This document shows, piece by piece, positions 25,159-34,929 of a DNA stretch of 64,000 bases. The position numbers and the translations under genes are program-made. The stretch is from Amycolatopsis sp. MtRt-6 (GTDB taxonomy: Bacteria > Actinomycetota > Actinomycetes > Mycobacteriales > Pseudonocardiaceae): positions 22,038-86,037 of the forward strand of contig NZ_JADWPD010000044.1 of assembly GCF_017308975.1 (NCBI RefSeq). The letters are read 5' to 3'. Below the pieces are notes generated by a model. That model had not been told where the DNA came from and did not search any database. It was given only the letters and a program-made list of their open reading frames with translations. The number at the start of each line of letters is the position of its first letter. The stretch's first letter is position 1.

Positions 25159-25217
25159 TGTCGGTCTCTGCCGATACGATCGGCGGAGACGTACATCGCG
25201 AGACGGAGGCGTGCTCA

Positions 25218-25628
25218 ATGGGCGAGCGGTCGATGCGGGTCCTGGTGTTCAGCCACAAGGCGGAGGTGCGCGAGGCGATCGTGAACGCGGTCGGCCGGCG
25301 GCCCGCCGCCGACCTGGCGCGCGTGGACTACGTCGAAGCGGCCGGGATCGCCGACGTGCTGTCCGAGGTGGACGCGGGCAACGTCGACCTGGCGATCCTC
25401 GACGGCGAGGCGCAGCCGACCGGCGGCATCGGCCTGTGCCGGCAGCTCAAGAGCGAAATCACCGACTGTCCGCCGATCGTGGTCGCCGTGCGGCGCAAGG
25501 ACGACCGCTGGCTGGCCACCTGGTCGCAGGCGGACGCCGTGCTGGTGCACCCGCTGGACCCGCTGACCGCCGCGGAGACCGTCGCCGACGTGCTGCGCGC
25601 GCGACGGGTCCCCGTCGTGAACGGCTGA
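25218..25628 (+). CDS. Receiver-like (response-regulator fold) protein
   Basis: 136 residues with a CheY-like outline: a beta strand (RVLVFSHKAEVREAIVNAV), then VDLAILDGEAQPTGGIGL in place of the usual phosphorylated-Asp loop, then a PPIVVAVRRKDD segment where the conserved Lys normally sits. No output domain. Several acidic-pocket positions look altered, so phosphorylation is uncertain. ATG at 25218 with GGAGG upstream. It is followed 5 bp later by trpD. Confidence 0.75.
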   Translation: MGERSMRVLVFSHKAEVREAIVNAVGRRPAADLARVDYVEAAGIADVLSEVDAGNVDLAILDGEAQPTGGIGLCRQLKSEITDCPPIVVAVRRKDDRWLATWSQADAVLVHPLDPLTAAETVADVLRARRVPVVNG

Positions 25629-25633
25629 GCCCG

Positions 25634-26660
<1,027 letters not shown>

Positions 26661-26668
<8 letters not shown>

Positions 26669-27551
26669 CCTTCACCCGCTGCTTTTCGGTCCGGCGGCTG
26701 CGCTGCGGTGCCAGCGCGGCCGCCAGGACCGCGAGCATGCCCAGCGCCTCGAGCCAGCTGGGGCGGTGGCCGTAGCAGGCGATGTCCACCAGGACCGCGA
26801 CCACCGGGTACAGGTAGGACAGCAGCGCCACCGTCGTGGTCGGCAGCTTGCCGATGCTCGCGTACATCAGCACGTACATCAGTGCCGTGTGGACGGTCCC
26901 GAGCAGCACCAGCCAGAGCAGCCCCGACGTCGTCGACGGCAGCGGCGTGATCAGCAGCGCAGGCGCCAGCACGAGCGCGCCCACCGTCGTCTGCACGGCG
27001 GCCAGCAGGTGCGGGCGGATGTGCTTCAGCTGCTTCGCGACGAAGGACGCTCCAGCGTACAAGACCGCCGCGCCGAGCGCGAGCGCGATGCCGGCGAGCT
27101 GGACCGGCTTGCCGTCCTCGCCGTGGGCGGACAGCGAGATCACCGCCACTCCCCCGAACGCGATCGCGGCCCGGGCGAGGTGGCTCTTGGCGACCTTCTC
27201 GCCGAGGAAGGCCGCCGCCAGGCCGACCAGGATCAGCGGCTGGGTGTGGTAGACGACCGTGCTGACCGAGATCGACGACAGCGCGTACGACGCGAACAGC
27301 AGCACCCAGTTCCCGACCAGGAACAGCCCGCCCAGCACCGCCAGGCCGAGGTCGCGGCGGGACGGCCGCCAGGCCCGCAGCCAGCCGCGGGAGAGGCACC
27401 AGAGCACGAGCAGCGCGCCGCCGACGAAGCAGCGGGCGAAGGCCACGGCGGGGGCGGCCGCGCCGCTCTCGAGGACGACGGCGCCGATCGTGCCGGACAT
27501 CGCCATCGCCGCGGACCACTGGAGCAGCGGGCGGGTTTCCGAATTCGTCAT
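26661..27551 (-). CDS. DMT-superfamily (EamA) exporter
   Basis: 296 residues in ten hydrophobic helices arranged as two EamA halves, the second starting near QLAGIALALGAAVLYAGAS. Members export amino acids, metabolites or drugs. ATG at 27551 begins MTNSETRPLLQW just before the first helix. It is divergent from the AraC-type regulator across 82 bp, which suggests the regulator controls it. Confidence 0.88.
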
Positions 27552-27633
27552 GCGACCAGGTTCGTCGCGCGGGCGGAGGTCAACCAGTGTCAGAGATGAC
27601 AACGGCCGCAAAACTTGTGACAGACTGGCCGGC

Positions 27634-28593
27634 ATGGACGTCAAGCGGGTCGCCGTGGTGCTCGCCGACCGCGTTTCGCCGTTCGAGCTGGGCGTCGCGT
27701 GCGAGGTGTTCGGCACCGACCGCAGCGCCGACGGCATCGAGGGCTGGGACTTCGGCGTCTGCTCGCCGGCCGGGGCCGCGGTCGAGAGCTGGTCCGGGTT
27801 CGGGCTGGCCGGCCTGCGTGACCTGGACTTCGCGGCGTCGGCCGACCTGCTGATCGTGCCGACGTGCGCGCCCCGGACCGCGCCGCCGCCCGAACCGGTG
27901 CTGGACGTCCTGCGCGACGCCGCCGGGCGGGGCGCGTGGGTGGCGGGGTTCTGCGCGGGAGTCTTCTCCCTGGGCTACGCGGGCCTGCTCGACGGCCGCC
28001 GCTGCACGGTCCACTGGGTGTACGAGGCGGAGTTCCGCGCTCGCTTCCCGGCGGCCCAGGTGGACCCGCAGGCGCTGTACGCCGACGACGGCGGCGTCCT
28101 GACCAGCGCGGGCACGGTCGCGGCGGTCGACCTGTGCCTGCACCTGGTCCGGCGGCTGCGTGGCGTCGCGGCGGCCACGACGCTGGCCCGGCGGATGGTG
28201 GCGGCCCCGCACCGCGCGGGCGGCCAGGCGCAGTTCGTCCAGGCGCCCGTGCCGGCGACGGCGGCGGGTGACGACGCCGTGGTCGCGGAGGCCCTGGAGT
28301 GGGTGGAGCGGCGGCTGGACCAGCCGTTCACGGTGGCGGAGCTGGCCCGCCGCAGCGGCCTGGGCGAGCGGACGTTCCTGAGGCGCTTCTCGGCGGCCAC
28401 GGGCACCACGCCGCACCGCTGGCTGACCGAGCGGCGGCTGGACCGCGCCCAGGCGCTGCTGGAGGAGGGCGGCCTCTCGGTGGAGGACATCGCGACGGCG
28501 TGCGGGTACGCCTCGGCGGCCGCGCTGCGGCACCAGTTCAGCCGCCTGCGGGGCACGAGCCCGTCGTCCTACCGGACGGCTTTCCGCGGCTGA
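27634..28593 (+). CDS. GlxA-type AraC-family regulator with DJ-1/PfpI domain
   Basis: 319 residues. The N-terminal ~190 residues are a DJ-1/PfpI (GATase1-like) sensor with WVAGFCAGVFSLGYAGLLDG around the nucleophile-elbow Cys. The C-terminal AraC domain has two helix-turn-helix units (FTVAELARRSGLGERTFLRR and VEDIATACGYASAAALRHQF). It probably regulates the divergent EamA exporter. The substrate is unknown. Confidence 0.92.
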   Translation: MDVKRVAVVLADRVSPFELGVACEVFGTDRSADGIEGWDFGVCSPAGAAVESWSGFGLAGLRDLDFAASADLLIVPTCAPRTAPPPEPVLDVLRDAAGRGAWVAGFCAGVFSLGYAGLLDGRRCTVHWVYEAEFRARFPAAQVDPQALYADDGGVLTSAGTVAAVDLCLHLVRRLRGVAAATTLARRMVAAPHRAGGQAQFVQAPVPATAAGDDAVVAEALEWVERRLDQPFTVAELARRSGLGERTFLRRFSAATGTTPHRWLTERRLDRAQALLEEGGLSVEDIATACGYASAAALRHQFSRLRGTSPSSYRTAFRG

Positions 28594-28601
28594 AAAACGA
28601 A

Positions 28602-28633
28602 ACCGGCCGCCGCACCGAAGTGCGACGGCCGGT
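28602..28633. terminator. Bidirectional terminator between the AraC regulator and ctaF
   Basis: ACCGGCCGcCGCAC-cgaa-GTGCGaCGGCCGGT hairpin between two convergent stops (28593 and 28648), flanked by a short A run on the left that becomes T-rich for the ctaF transcript. Confidence 0.85.
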
Positions 28634-28647
28634 CCGGCGAGTGAAAC

Positions 28648-29067
28648 TCAGTCGTGCGACGGCCCCGTGTGGTACTCGAACACCAGCCCGCCGATCGTGA
28701 TGAGCAGCGCGACCAGCGCGATGACCAGCAGCCAGATGTGGAAGAACGCCAGCGCCACGGCACCGAGCGCCGCGGTGGCCGCCATGCCGACCGGCCAGTA
28801 GCTGCCCGGGCTGAAGAAGCCCAGCTCGCCCGCGCCGTCGCTGATCTCGGCGTCCTCGCGGTCCTCCGGGCGCGGCTCGATCCGGCGCGCGACGAACTGC
28901 AGGTAGCTCCCGGCCAGGAACGCCAGGCCACCGGTGAGGAACAGCGCGACGATGCCCACCGGCTCGGCACCGTGGGTCGCGGCCAGCGCGGTCCACACCC
29001 AGTACACGCCGGCCATGAACACGGCGAAGATCGCCACGATGAAGAAGATGCGGGCTTCGACCTTCAT
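28648..29067 (-). CDS. ctaF: Actinobacterial cytochrome c oxidase subunit IV
   Basis: 139 residues with four membrane helices: two N-terminal (IFFIVAIFAVFMAGVYWVW and GIVALFLTGGLAFLAGSYL) and two C-terminal (ATAALGAVALAFFHIWLLV, then IALVALLITIGGLVF). SPGSYWP in the middle loop is a typical CtaF motif. It is a small structural subunit of aa3 oxidase. It follows ctaC by 32 bp on the same strand. Confidence 0.93.
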   Translation of the reverse strand: MKVEARIFFIVAIFAVFMAGVYWVWTALAATHGAEPVGIVALFLTGGLAFLAGSYLQFVARRIEPRPEDREDAEISDGAGELGFFSPGSYWPVGMAATAALGAVALAFFHIWLLVIALVALLITIGGLVFEYHTGPSHD

Positions 29068-29099
29068 GGTCTTTTCCTACTCCTGTGTCTCGCCGGCCG

Positions 29100-30059
29100 T
29101 CAGTTGGACGCGGTCCGCGCGGTGCGGTCGGTGTTGAACGGCTGGGTCGTCACCGCGTGCGGGGTGCACAGCTCGCCGCAGTTCATCTTCGCCAGCGCTT
29201 CGGCCGCGGTGAACGACTGGCCCGTCGAGGGGTTCACCTGCTTGCGCAGCGCGATGTACTGGTCGTACTTGTCGGCCGACAGCGCGCGGACCTCGAAGTT
29301 CATCACCGAGTGGTACGTGCCGCACAGCTCCGCGCACCGGCCGACGAAGGAGCCTTCGCGGTCGATCTTGTTCTGGAAGGAGCTGTCCTGGTTGTTCTTC
29401 TCCGGGTTCGGCATGACGTCCCGCTTGAAGTGGAACTCCGGAACCCAGAAGGAGTGGATGACGTCGGTGGAGACCAGGTCGTACTGGATGGTCTTGCCGA
29501 CCGGGAGCACCAGCAGCGGGATCTCGCCGGACGAGCCGACGGTGCTGATCTGCTGGCCGTCCGCCTTCTTCGCGGACTCGTCCTCGTACTTGAACTCCCA
29601 GTTCCACTGGAAGGCCACGACCTGGACCTTGACGTCCGGGTTCGGGATCTTGTCCAGGACCTTCGACTCCGTCGTCGCGGTGAAGAAGAACAGGACGCAG
29701 ACCATGATCGTCGGGACGACGACCGTGAACAGCTCGAGCGGGATGTTGTACTGGAACTGCCGGGGCAGCTCCTCCGGCTCGCCGTCGGCCGTCTTCTTCT
29801 TGCGGTGGAACGTCGCGGTCCAGAAGATCAGGGCCCACACGATGACACCGACGACCAGCGCCGCGACAACCGTCCAGGTCCACAGGTTCCGCATGTCGGT
29901 GGCCTGCTGCGTGACGCCGACCGGCCAGCCGAACCGCAGGATCTCGTCGCCGGAGCAGCCCGTCGCGGTCAGCGCGACCAGCACGGCCAGCGCGGCGACG
30001 CGCACGGTCCGCTTCCCCAGGGTGCGCTCGGGTTGTCCCACTGCGCCTCGCCCTTTCAC
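29100..30059 (-). CDS. ctaC: Cytochrome c oxidase subunit II
   Basis: 319 residues. Lipoprotein signal with lipobox LTATGC (C35), two membrane helices, then the periplasmic-side cupredoxin domain with the CuA site CAELCGTYHSVM. It accepts electrons from QcrC haem. GTG at 30059 has AGGAGG 7 bases upstream and is preferred over the internal GTG at 30041. It is transcribed with ctaF and is divergent from asnB across 165 bp. Confidence 0.96.
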   Translation of the reverse strand: MKGRGAVGQPERTLGKRTVRVAALAVLVALTATGCSGDEILRFGWPVGVTQQATDMRNLWTWTVVAALVVGVIVWALIFWTATFHRKKKTADGEPEELPRQFQYNIPLELFTVVVPTIMVCVLFFFTATTESKVLDKIPNPDVKVQVVAFQWNWEFKYEDESAKKADGQQISTVGSSGEIPLLVLPVGKTIQYDLVSTDVIHSFWVPEFHFKRDVMPNPEKNNQDSSFQNKIDREGSFVGRCAELCGTYHSVMNFEVRALSADKYDQYIALRKQVNPSTGQSFTAAEALAKMNCGELCTPHAVTTQPFNTDRTARTASN

Positions 30060-30224
30060 CCAGAGCCTCCTACGACCGATCTTTGTGACAGCCGGACTCT
30101 AGCCGAGTTGGCCGGTCCTGCTGACCAAGGGGTAACCATCGACGTGCGTGTTACTCGCCACCAGCGTCCCGGCATACTGGGGCCTTCCCCAGCCCGCGAA
30201 GACCCTGAAGGTGTGTGAGTCCCC

Positions 30225-32159
30225 GTGTGCGGCCTGCTTGGACTGATCTGCGCGACCGAGACCGGCGCGGCGAACGCGCGTGACGCCGTCGGCGCGGCCA
30301 TGCGCTGCCAGCGCCACCGCGGCCCCGACGAGCAGGACACCTGGGCCGACGCCGAAGTCGTCTACGGCTTCAACCGGCTCGCCTTCATCGACGTCGAGCA
30401 CGCGCACCAGCCGCTGGTCTGGGGCCCGCCCGAGGCGCCGGGCCGGTACACGATGAACTTCAACGGCGAGATCTACAACTACCTGGAGCTGCGGGCCGAG
30501 CTCGCCGAGCAGCACGGCGCGAAGTTCGAGACCGAGGGCGACGGCGAGGCCATCGTCGCCGGGTTCCACTACCTCGGCGCGGAGTGGGTGAAGCGCCTGC
30601 GCGGCATGTTCGCCTTCATGATCTGGGACTCCCAGGAGAAGCGGGTCTTCGGCGCGCGCGACCCGTTCGGGATCAAGCCGCTGTTCTATTCGGCCGGGCC
30701 CGAGGGCGTGGCCTTCTCCAGCGAGAAGAAGAGCCTGCTGGAGCTGTCGGACGTCCTCGGCGTCGCCCAGGAGCTGGACCGGAAGGCCCTGCAGCACTAC
30801 CTGGTCCTGCAGTACGTGCCCGAGCCCGAGTCGCTGCACACGGCGATCCGGCGCGTGGAGTCCGGGACGTCGTTCGAGGTGGTGCCCGGCGGTGAGGTGA
30901 AGTTCACGCGCTACTTCCACCCGCAGTTCACCGCGAAGCCGGTCAGCTCCCCCGCCGAGGCCGAGGAGCTGTACCAGCGCATCGCCGACGTGATGCGCGA
31001 CTCGGTCGGCAAGCACATGATCTCCGACCCGGACGTCACGGTCGGCGCGTTCCTCTCCGGCGGCATCGACTCCACGGCCACCGCCACGCTGGCCAAGGAG
31101 CACAACCCGAACCTGATCGCGTTCACCACCGGGTTCGAGCGCGAGGGCTACTCCGAGGTCGACGTCGCCGCCGAGTCGGCCGCCGCGATCGGCGTCAAGC
31201 ACGTGGTCCGGACGGTGTCGGCGGACGAGATGATGGAGGTGCTGCCGCTCATCGTCTGGTACCTCGACGACCCGGTGGCCGACCCGGCGCTGGTCCCGCT
31301 GTGGTTCATCGCGCGCGAGGCCCGCAAGCACGTCAAGGCCGTGCTGTCCGGTGAAGGCGCGGACGAGCTGTTCGGCGGTTACACGATCTACAACGAGCCG
31401 ATCTCGCTGGCGCCGTTCGAGAAGATCCCGGGCGGCATGCGCAAGATCATCGGCAAGGTGTCGACGAAGATCCCCGAGGGCACCCGCGGCAAGGACCTGC
31501 TCCGCCGCGGCGCGCTGCCGCTGGAGGACCGCTACTACGGCAACGCCCGCAACTTCCGCGACGACCAGCTGCGCAACGTCCTGCGCACGTACCAGGAGGG
31601 CGTCGGCTTCAAGGACGTCACGGCACCCTGGTACGACGTCTCGCGCGGCTGGGACCCGGTGGCCCGCATGCAGCACGTGGACCTGTACACGTGGCTGCGC
31701 GGCGACATCCTGGTCAAGGCCGACAAGGTGACGATGGCGAACTCGCTGGAACTGCGGGTGCCGTTCCTCGACGCCGAGGTGTTCAAGGTCGCGGCGTCGA
31801 TCCCGCTGGACCAGAAGCTCGCCCACGGCACGACGAAGTACGCGCTGCGCCAGGCGCTGGCCAAGATCATCCCGGCGCACGTGCTCAACCGCCGCAAGCT
31901 GGGCTTCCCGGTCCCGATCCGGCTGTGGCTGCGCAACGAGATGTACGATTGGGCGAAGGGGATCATCTCGGATTCGAAGACCGAGGAGCTGCTGGACAAG
32001 AAGGCGATCCTGGCGCTGCTGGAGGAGCACAAGGCGGGCCAGCTGGACCGCAGCCGCCAGCTGTGGGCGCTGATCGTGTTCATGCTGTGGCACGGCATCT
32101 TCGTGGAGCACCGGATCAAGCCGGAGATCCCGGAGCCGGTGTACCCGGTCAAGCTCTGA
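30225..32159 (+). CDS. asnB: Glutamine-dependent asparagine synthetase
   Basis: 644 residues. C2 is the glutaminase nucleophile after start-Met removal (GTG start at 30225). N-terminal Ntn amidotransferase motifs follow (RHRGPDE, FNGEIYNY), then the synthetase domain with the pyrophosphate loop AFLSGGIDST and SGEGADELFGGY. It makes asparagine, and its counterpart in corynebacteria and mycobacteria (LtsA type) is also tied to cell-wall amidation and lysozyme sensitivity. Same position as Rv2201. Confidence 0.95.
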   Translation: MCGLLGLICATETGAANARDAVGAAMRCQRHRGPDEQDTWADAEVVYGFNRLAFIDVEHAHQPLVWGPPEAPGRYTMNFNGEIYNYLELRAELAEQHGAKFETEGDGEAIVAGFHYLGAEWVKRLRGMFAFMIWDSQEKRVFGARDPFGIKPLFYSAGPEGVAFSSEKKSLLELSDVLGVAQELDRKALQHYLVLQYVPEPESLHTAIRRVESGTSFEVVPGGEVKFTRYFHPQFTAKPVSSPAEAEELYQRIADVMRDSVGKHMISDPDVTVGAFLSGGIDSTATATLAKEHNPNLIAFTTGFEREGYSEVDVAAESAAAIGVKHVVRTVSADEMMEVLPLIVWYLDDPVADPALVPLWFIAREARKHVKAVLSGEGADELFGGYTIYNEPISLAPFEKIPGGMRKIIGKVSTKIPEGTRGKDLLRRGALPLEDRYYGNARNFRDDQLRNVLRTYQEGVGFKDVTAPWYDVSRGWDPVARMQHVDLYTWLRGDILVKADKVTMANSLELRVPFLDAEVFKVAASIPLDQKLAHGTTKYALRQALAKIIPAHVLNRRKLGFPVPIRLWLRNEMYDWAKGIISDSKTEELLDKKAILALLEEHKAGQLDRSRQLWALIVFMLWHGIFVEHRIKPEIPEPVYPVKL

Positions 32160-32172
32160 GGTTCGCGTGACG

Positions 32173-32203
32173 AAGGCCCCGCACCGGCTCGGTGCGGGGC
32201 CTT
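32173..32203. terminator. Bidirectional terminator between asnB and adoK
   Basis: AAGGCCCCGCACC-ggctc-GGTGCGGGGCCTT hairpin with 13-bp perfect arms, followed by TT on the right and AA on the left. It sits between the convergent stops at 32159 and 32218. Confidence 0.9.
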
Positions 32204-32217
32204 TCCCGTGCCGAGGC

Positions 32218-33210
32218 TCAGGCGGCGGGCAGGACCGCCCCGATCTCCTCCGCGGCGTCCGGACCGAACGCCTCACCGATGCGGGCCAGGGCCTCGGCGC
32301 GGTCGAACGTCCACTCCTGGGTGCCGACCGTCTCCAGGACCAGCACCGCGATCAGCGACCCCAGCTGGGCCGCGCGCTCCACGCCGAGGCCGCCGTCGAG
32401 GCCCGCCAGGAAGCCGGCGCGGAAGCCGTCGCCGACGCCCGTCGGGTCGGCCTTCGTGCGCTCGGGGACCGCGCCGATCTGCAGGGCGACGCCGTCCTTG
32501 CCCACGATCTCGACGCCCTTCTCGCCCAGCGTCGTGATCCGCAGGCCGACCTGGTCGAGGACGTCGGCCTCGGTCCAGCCGGTCTTCTGGAGCAGCAGCT
32601 CCCACTCGTAGTCGTTGCTGAACAGGTACTTCGCGCCGGCGACGAACGCGCGCGCCTGCTCGCCGGTCATCCGGGCCAGCTGCTGCGACGGGTCGACGGC
32701 GAAGGCGTACCCGCGCTGGCGGCACTCCTCGGCGTGGCGGATCATGCCCTCGGGGTCGTCCGGGCTGATCAGCACCAGGCTCAGCGCGCCGGCGCGCTCG
32801 GCGATCGGCGACAGCTCGATGTTGCGGGACTCGGCCATCGCGCCGGCGTAGAAGGTCGCGATCTGGCAGAGGTCCTCGTCGGTGGTGCAGACGAACCGCG
32901 CGGTGTGCGCGACCTCGGACACGTGCACGCCCGAGGTGTCGACGCCGTGCCGCTCCAGCCAGGAGCGGTAGTCGGCGAAGTCGGCGCCGACGGCACCCAC
33001 GAGGACCGGCTGGACGCCGAGCACCCCGAGGCCGAAGGCGATGTTCGCGCCGATGCCGCCGCGCCGGACCACCAGGTCGTCGGCGAGGAAGCTCAGTGAG
33101 ACGCGGTGCAGCTGCTCGGCGACCAGCTGCTCGGCGAACCTGCCCGGGAAGTGCATGAGGTGGTCGGTCGCGATACTGCCGGACACCGCGATCCTGGCCT
33201 TTTCTGCCAC
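32218..33210 (-). CDS. adoK: Adenosine kinase, PfkB family
   Basis: 330 residues. The PfkB sugar-kinase fold is shown by the N-terminal GGIGANIAFGL and the C-terminal catalytic motif DPTGVGDGFRAGF, whose Asp is the base. The match in length and place to Rv2202c, an adenosine kinase of the ribokinase type, sets the substrate; another nucleoside or sugar cannot be excluded. ATG at 33210. It salvages adenosine to AMP. Confidence 0.88.
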   Translation of the reverse strand: MAEKARIAVSGSIATDHLMHFPGRFAEQLVAEQLHRVSLSFLADDLVVRRGGIGANIAFGLGVLGVQPVLVGAVGADFADYRSWLERHGVDTSGVHVSEVAHTARFVCTTDEDLCQIATFYAGAMAESRNIELSPIAERAGALSLVLISPDDPEGMIRHAEECRQRGYAFAVDPSQQLARMTGEQARAFVAGAKYLFSNDYEWELLLQKTGWTEADVLDQVGLRITTLGEKGVEIVGKDGVALQIGAVPERTKADPTGVGDGFRAGFLAGLDGGLGVERAAQLGSLIAVLVLETVGTQEWTFDRAEALARIGEAFGPDAAEEIGAVLPAA

Positions 33211-33359
33211 CGGCTGCTCCTTTGTGCTCTTTCCTCACGGCAAAAGGCGCGAAGTTACCCCCGGGTCATGACCCATCCGGGTAGTTCGCGCGCGCCCAGC
33301 CGACACTACCGGCTGGTACTCCTGTTCCAGTCGAGCGCAGATCAATAGCGTTACGAATC

Positions 33360-33530
33360 GTGAACGCCGTCACCGAACCCGAGACCCTGTCCGAGCTGAT
33401 CGCCGATTGCGCTTTCATCCCGGCGACGCTCCAGGCCGAAAGCCTCCCGACCTCGCTCGTCACGGCCGAACCGTGGCAGGTCGACGAGGCGTGCCACGCC
33501 CAGGTGGCCGAGCTCGACGCCTACGTCTGA
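33360..33530 (+). CDS. Small ORF of 56 residues, unknown
   Basis: GTG to TGA, 57 codons, with about 90% G or C at third positions, far above chance for unselected sequence. The product is acidic (VNAVTEPETLSELI ... EPWQVDEACHAQVAEL) and has two Cys. No ribosome-binding site precedes it; TACGAAT ends one base before the GTG, so a leaderless mRNA would need an unusual spacing. It ends 25 bp before a strong bidirectional terminator. I do not recognise it. Confidence 0.5.
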   Translation: MNAVTEPETLSELIADCAFIPATLQAESLPTSLVTAEPWQVDEACHAQVAELDAYV

Positions 33531-33554
33531 CCCCCGGATTCCCGCAGCAACGGA

Positions 33555-33590
33555 GAAGGCCCCGCCTCCCACCCGGGAGACGGGGCCTTC
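33555..33590. terminator. Bidirectional terminator before the HesB gene end
   Basis: GAAGGCCCCG-c-CTCCC-accc-GGGAG-a-CGGGGCCTTC stem, between the small ORF (stop 33530) and the convergent HesB-type gene (stop 33608). Confidence 0.9.
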
Positions 33591-33607
33591 TGCTGTGGTG
33601 TCGTGGC

Positions 33608-33985
33608 TCAGTGGAACGAGTCGCCGCAGGCGCAGGAGCCGGTGGCGTTCGGGTTGTCGATCGTGAAGCCCTGCTTCTCGATCGTGTCCACGAAGTCGAT
33701 GACGGCTTCCGACACGTACGGCGCGCTCATCCGGTCGACGGCGACCTTGAGGCCGTCGAAGTCGCGGAACAGGTCTCCGTCGAGCGTGCGCTCGTCGAAG
33801 AACAGCTGGTAACGCAGGCCCGCACAGCCACCGGGCTGGACGGCGATGCGCAGGTGCATGTCGTCGCGGCCCTCCTGCTCGAGCAGGGCCTTCGCCTTGG
33901 AAGCCGCGGCGTCGGTCAACGTGACGCCGTGGGTCTCCTCGGCGGTCTCGGCCTGCGTCGCGCCGGCGTGCTCAGCGGTCGTCAT
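33608..33985 (-). CDS. HesB/IscA-type iron-sulfur insertion protein
   Basis: 125 residues, an ErpA/IscA-like A-type carrier. The three ligand cysteines are C54 (GGCAGLRY) and C118 and C120 (SCACGDSF). It delivers Fe-S clusters to apo-proteins, and this window holds several (BioB, LipA, Rieske protein). It corresponds by place to Rv2204c. The N-terminal ~18 residues are an extra Ala/Glu-rich extension. Confidence 0.93.
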   Translation of the reverse strand: MTTAEHAGATQAETAEETHGVTLTDAAASKAKALLEQEGRDDMHLRIAVQPGGCAGLRYQLFFDERTLDGDLFRDFDGLKVAVDRMSAPYVSEAVIDFVDTIEKQGFTIDNPNATGSCACGDSFH

Positions 33986-34133
33986 GGCACTCCCTCATCA
34001 AAGTCGAACTCGCTGCGGATACTCCTCGTGCTGACGTGTTCAACACCCGGGGCGTCCGATCTGTTCCCCCACCATGGTCGCACATGGATCGCCCTGGTTA
34101 CCGGCGGCGTGACGCCTGCAATACCCTGGTGAG

Positions 34134-34781
34134 GTGAGGTTCCTGCGCCGAAGCACCACAGACACCGCCGCCGAAGAGCCGGAAACGGCCGAAGCCGTCG
34201 ACGTCGCCGGCAAGGCGTACACGCCCGGTAAGGGCAAGGCTACGCCGAAGCGCCGCGACGCCGAGGCGAAGAAGCGCGGCCCGGTGGCACCGCCGCCCAC
34301 GACGATGCGTGAGGCGATGAAGCGCAACAAGGAACTGCGCAAGGCGAACCCCCAGTCCAAGGAAGACCGCCGGGCGGCCGCGAAGGCTCGCCGCGACGCG
34401 ATGATGCGCGGCGACGACAGCGCCCTGCTGCCGCGCGACAAGGGGCCGGTCAAGCGGTACGTCCGCGACCTGGTCGACAGCCGGCGCAACCTGCTCGGCC
34501 TGTTCATGCCGCTGGCGATCGTGGTGTTCCTGGCGCTGCTGGTGCCGTTGCCCCAGGTGCAGTCGTACATCACGCTGCTGTGCACGGCGATGCTGCTGGT
34601 GATGGCGATCGAGGGCTTCGTGAACGGCCGGAAGATCGCGAAGCTGGTCCGGGAGAAGTTCCCGAAGGAAGCGGTGAACGGCCGGTCGATCGGCTGGTAC
34701 GCGTTCGTCCGGGCATCCCAGATCCGGCGGCTGCGGATGCCGAAGCCGCGGCTGAAGCCGGGCGACCCGATCCCGAACTGA
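34134..34781 (+). CDS. DUF3043 membrane protein
   Basis: 215 residues. A long basic cytosolic region (Lys/Arg rich, residues 1-115) is followed by two membrane helices (LFMPLAIVVFLALLVPL and ITLLCTAMLLVMAIEGFV) and a short basic tail with RSIGWYAFVRASQIRRLR. This matches actinobacterial DUF3043 proteins (Rv2206 by position). Function unknown. GTG at 34134 is preceded by GGTGAG. Confidence 0.88.
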   Translation: MRFLRRSTTDTAAEEPETAEAVDVAGKAYTPGKGKATPKRRDAEAKKRGPVAPPPTTMREAMKRNKELRKANPQSKEDRRAAAKARRDAMMRGDDSALLPRDKGPVKRYVRDLVDSRRNLLGLFMPLAIVVFLALLVPLPQVQSYITLLCTAMLLVMAIEGFVNGRKIAKLVREKFPKEAVNGRSIGWYAFVRASQIRRLRMPKPRLKPGDPIPN

Positions 34782-34790
34782 GCCGATTTC

Positions 34791-34827
34791 GAGAAGCCGG
34801 GTGGAGCGAGCCTCCACCCGGCTTCTC
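34791..34827 (+). terminator. Terminator of the DUF3043 gene
   Basis: GAGAAGCCGGGTGGAG-cgagc-CTCCACCCGGCTTCTC: 16-bp perfect arms with a 5-base loop, directly downstream of the stop at 34781. Confidence 0.9.
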
Positions 34828-34929
34828 GCTGTCCGCGACCGCGGGTCCGACCTCCGGGCCACCCCCGCCGTGGCTGGAGTCACTCCAGGTCGTTAGCAAA
34901 GCAAACGATTACCGCCTAAGCTCACAGCC

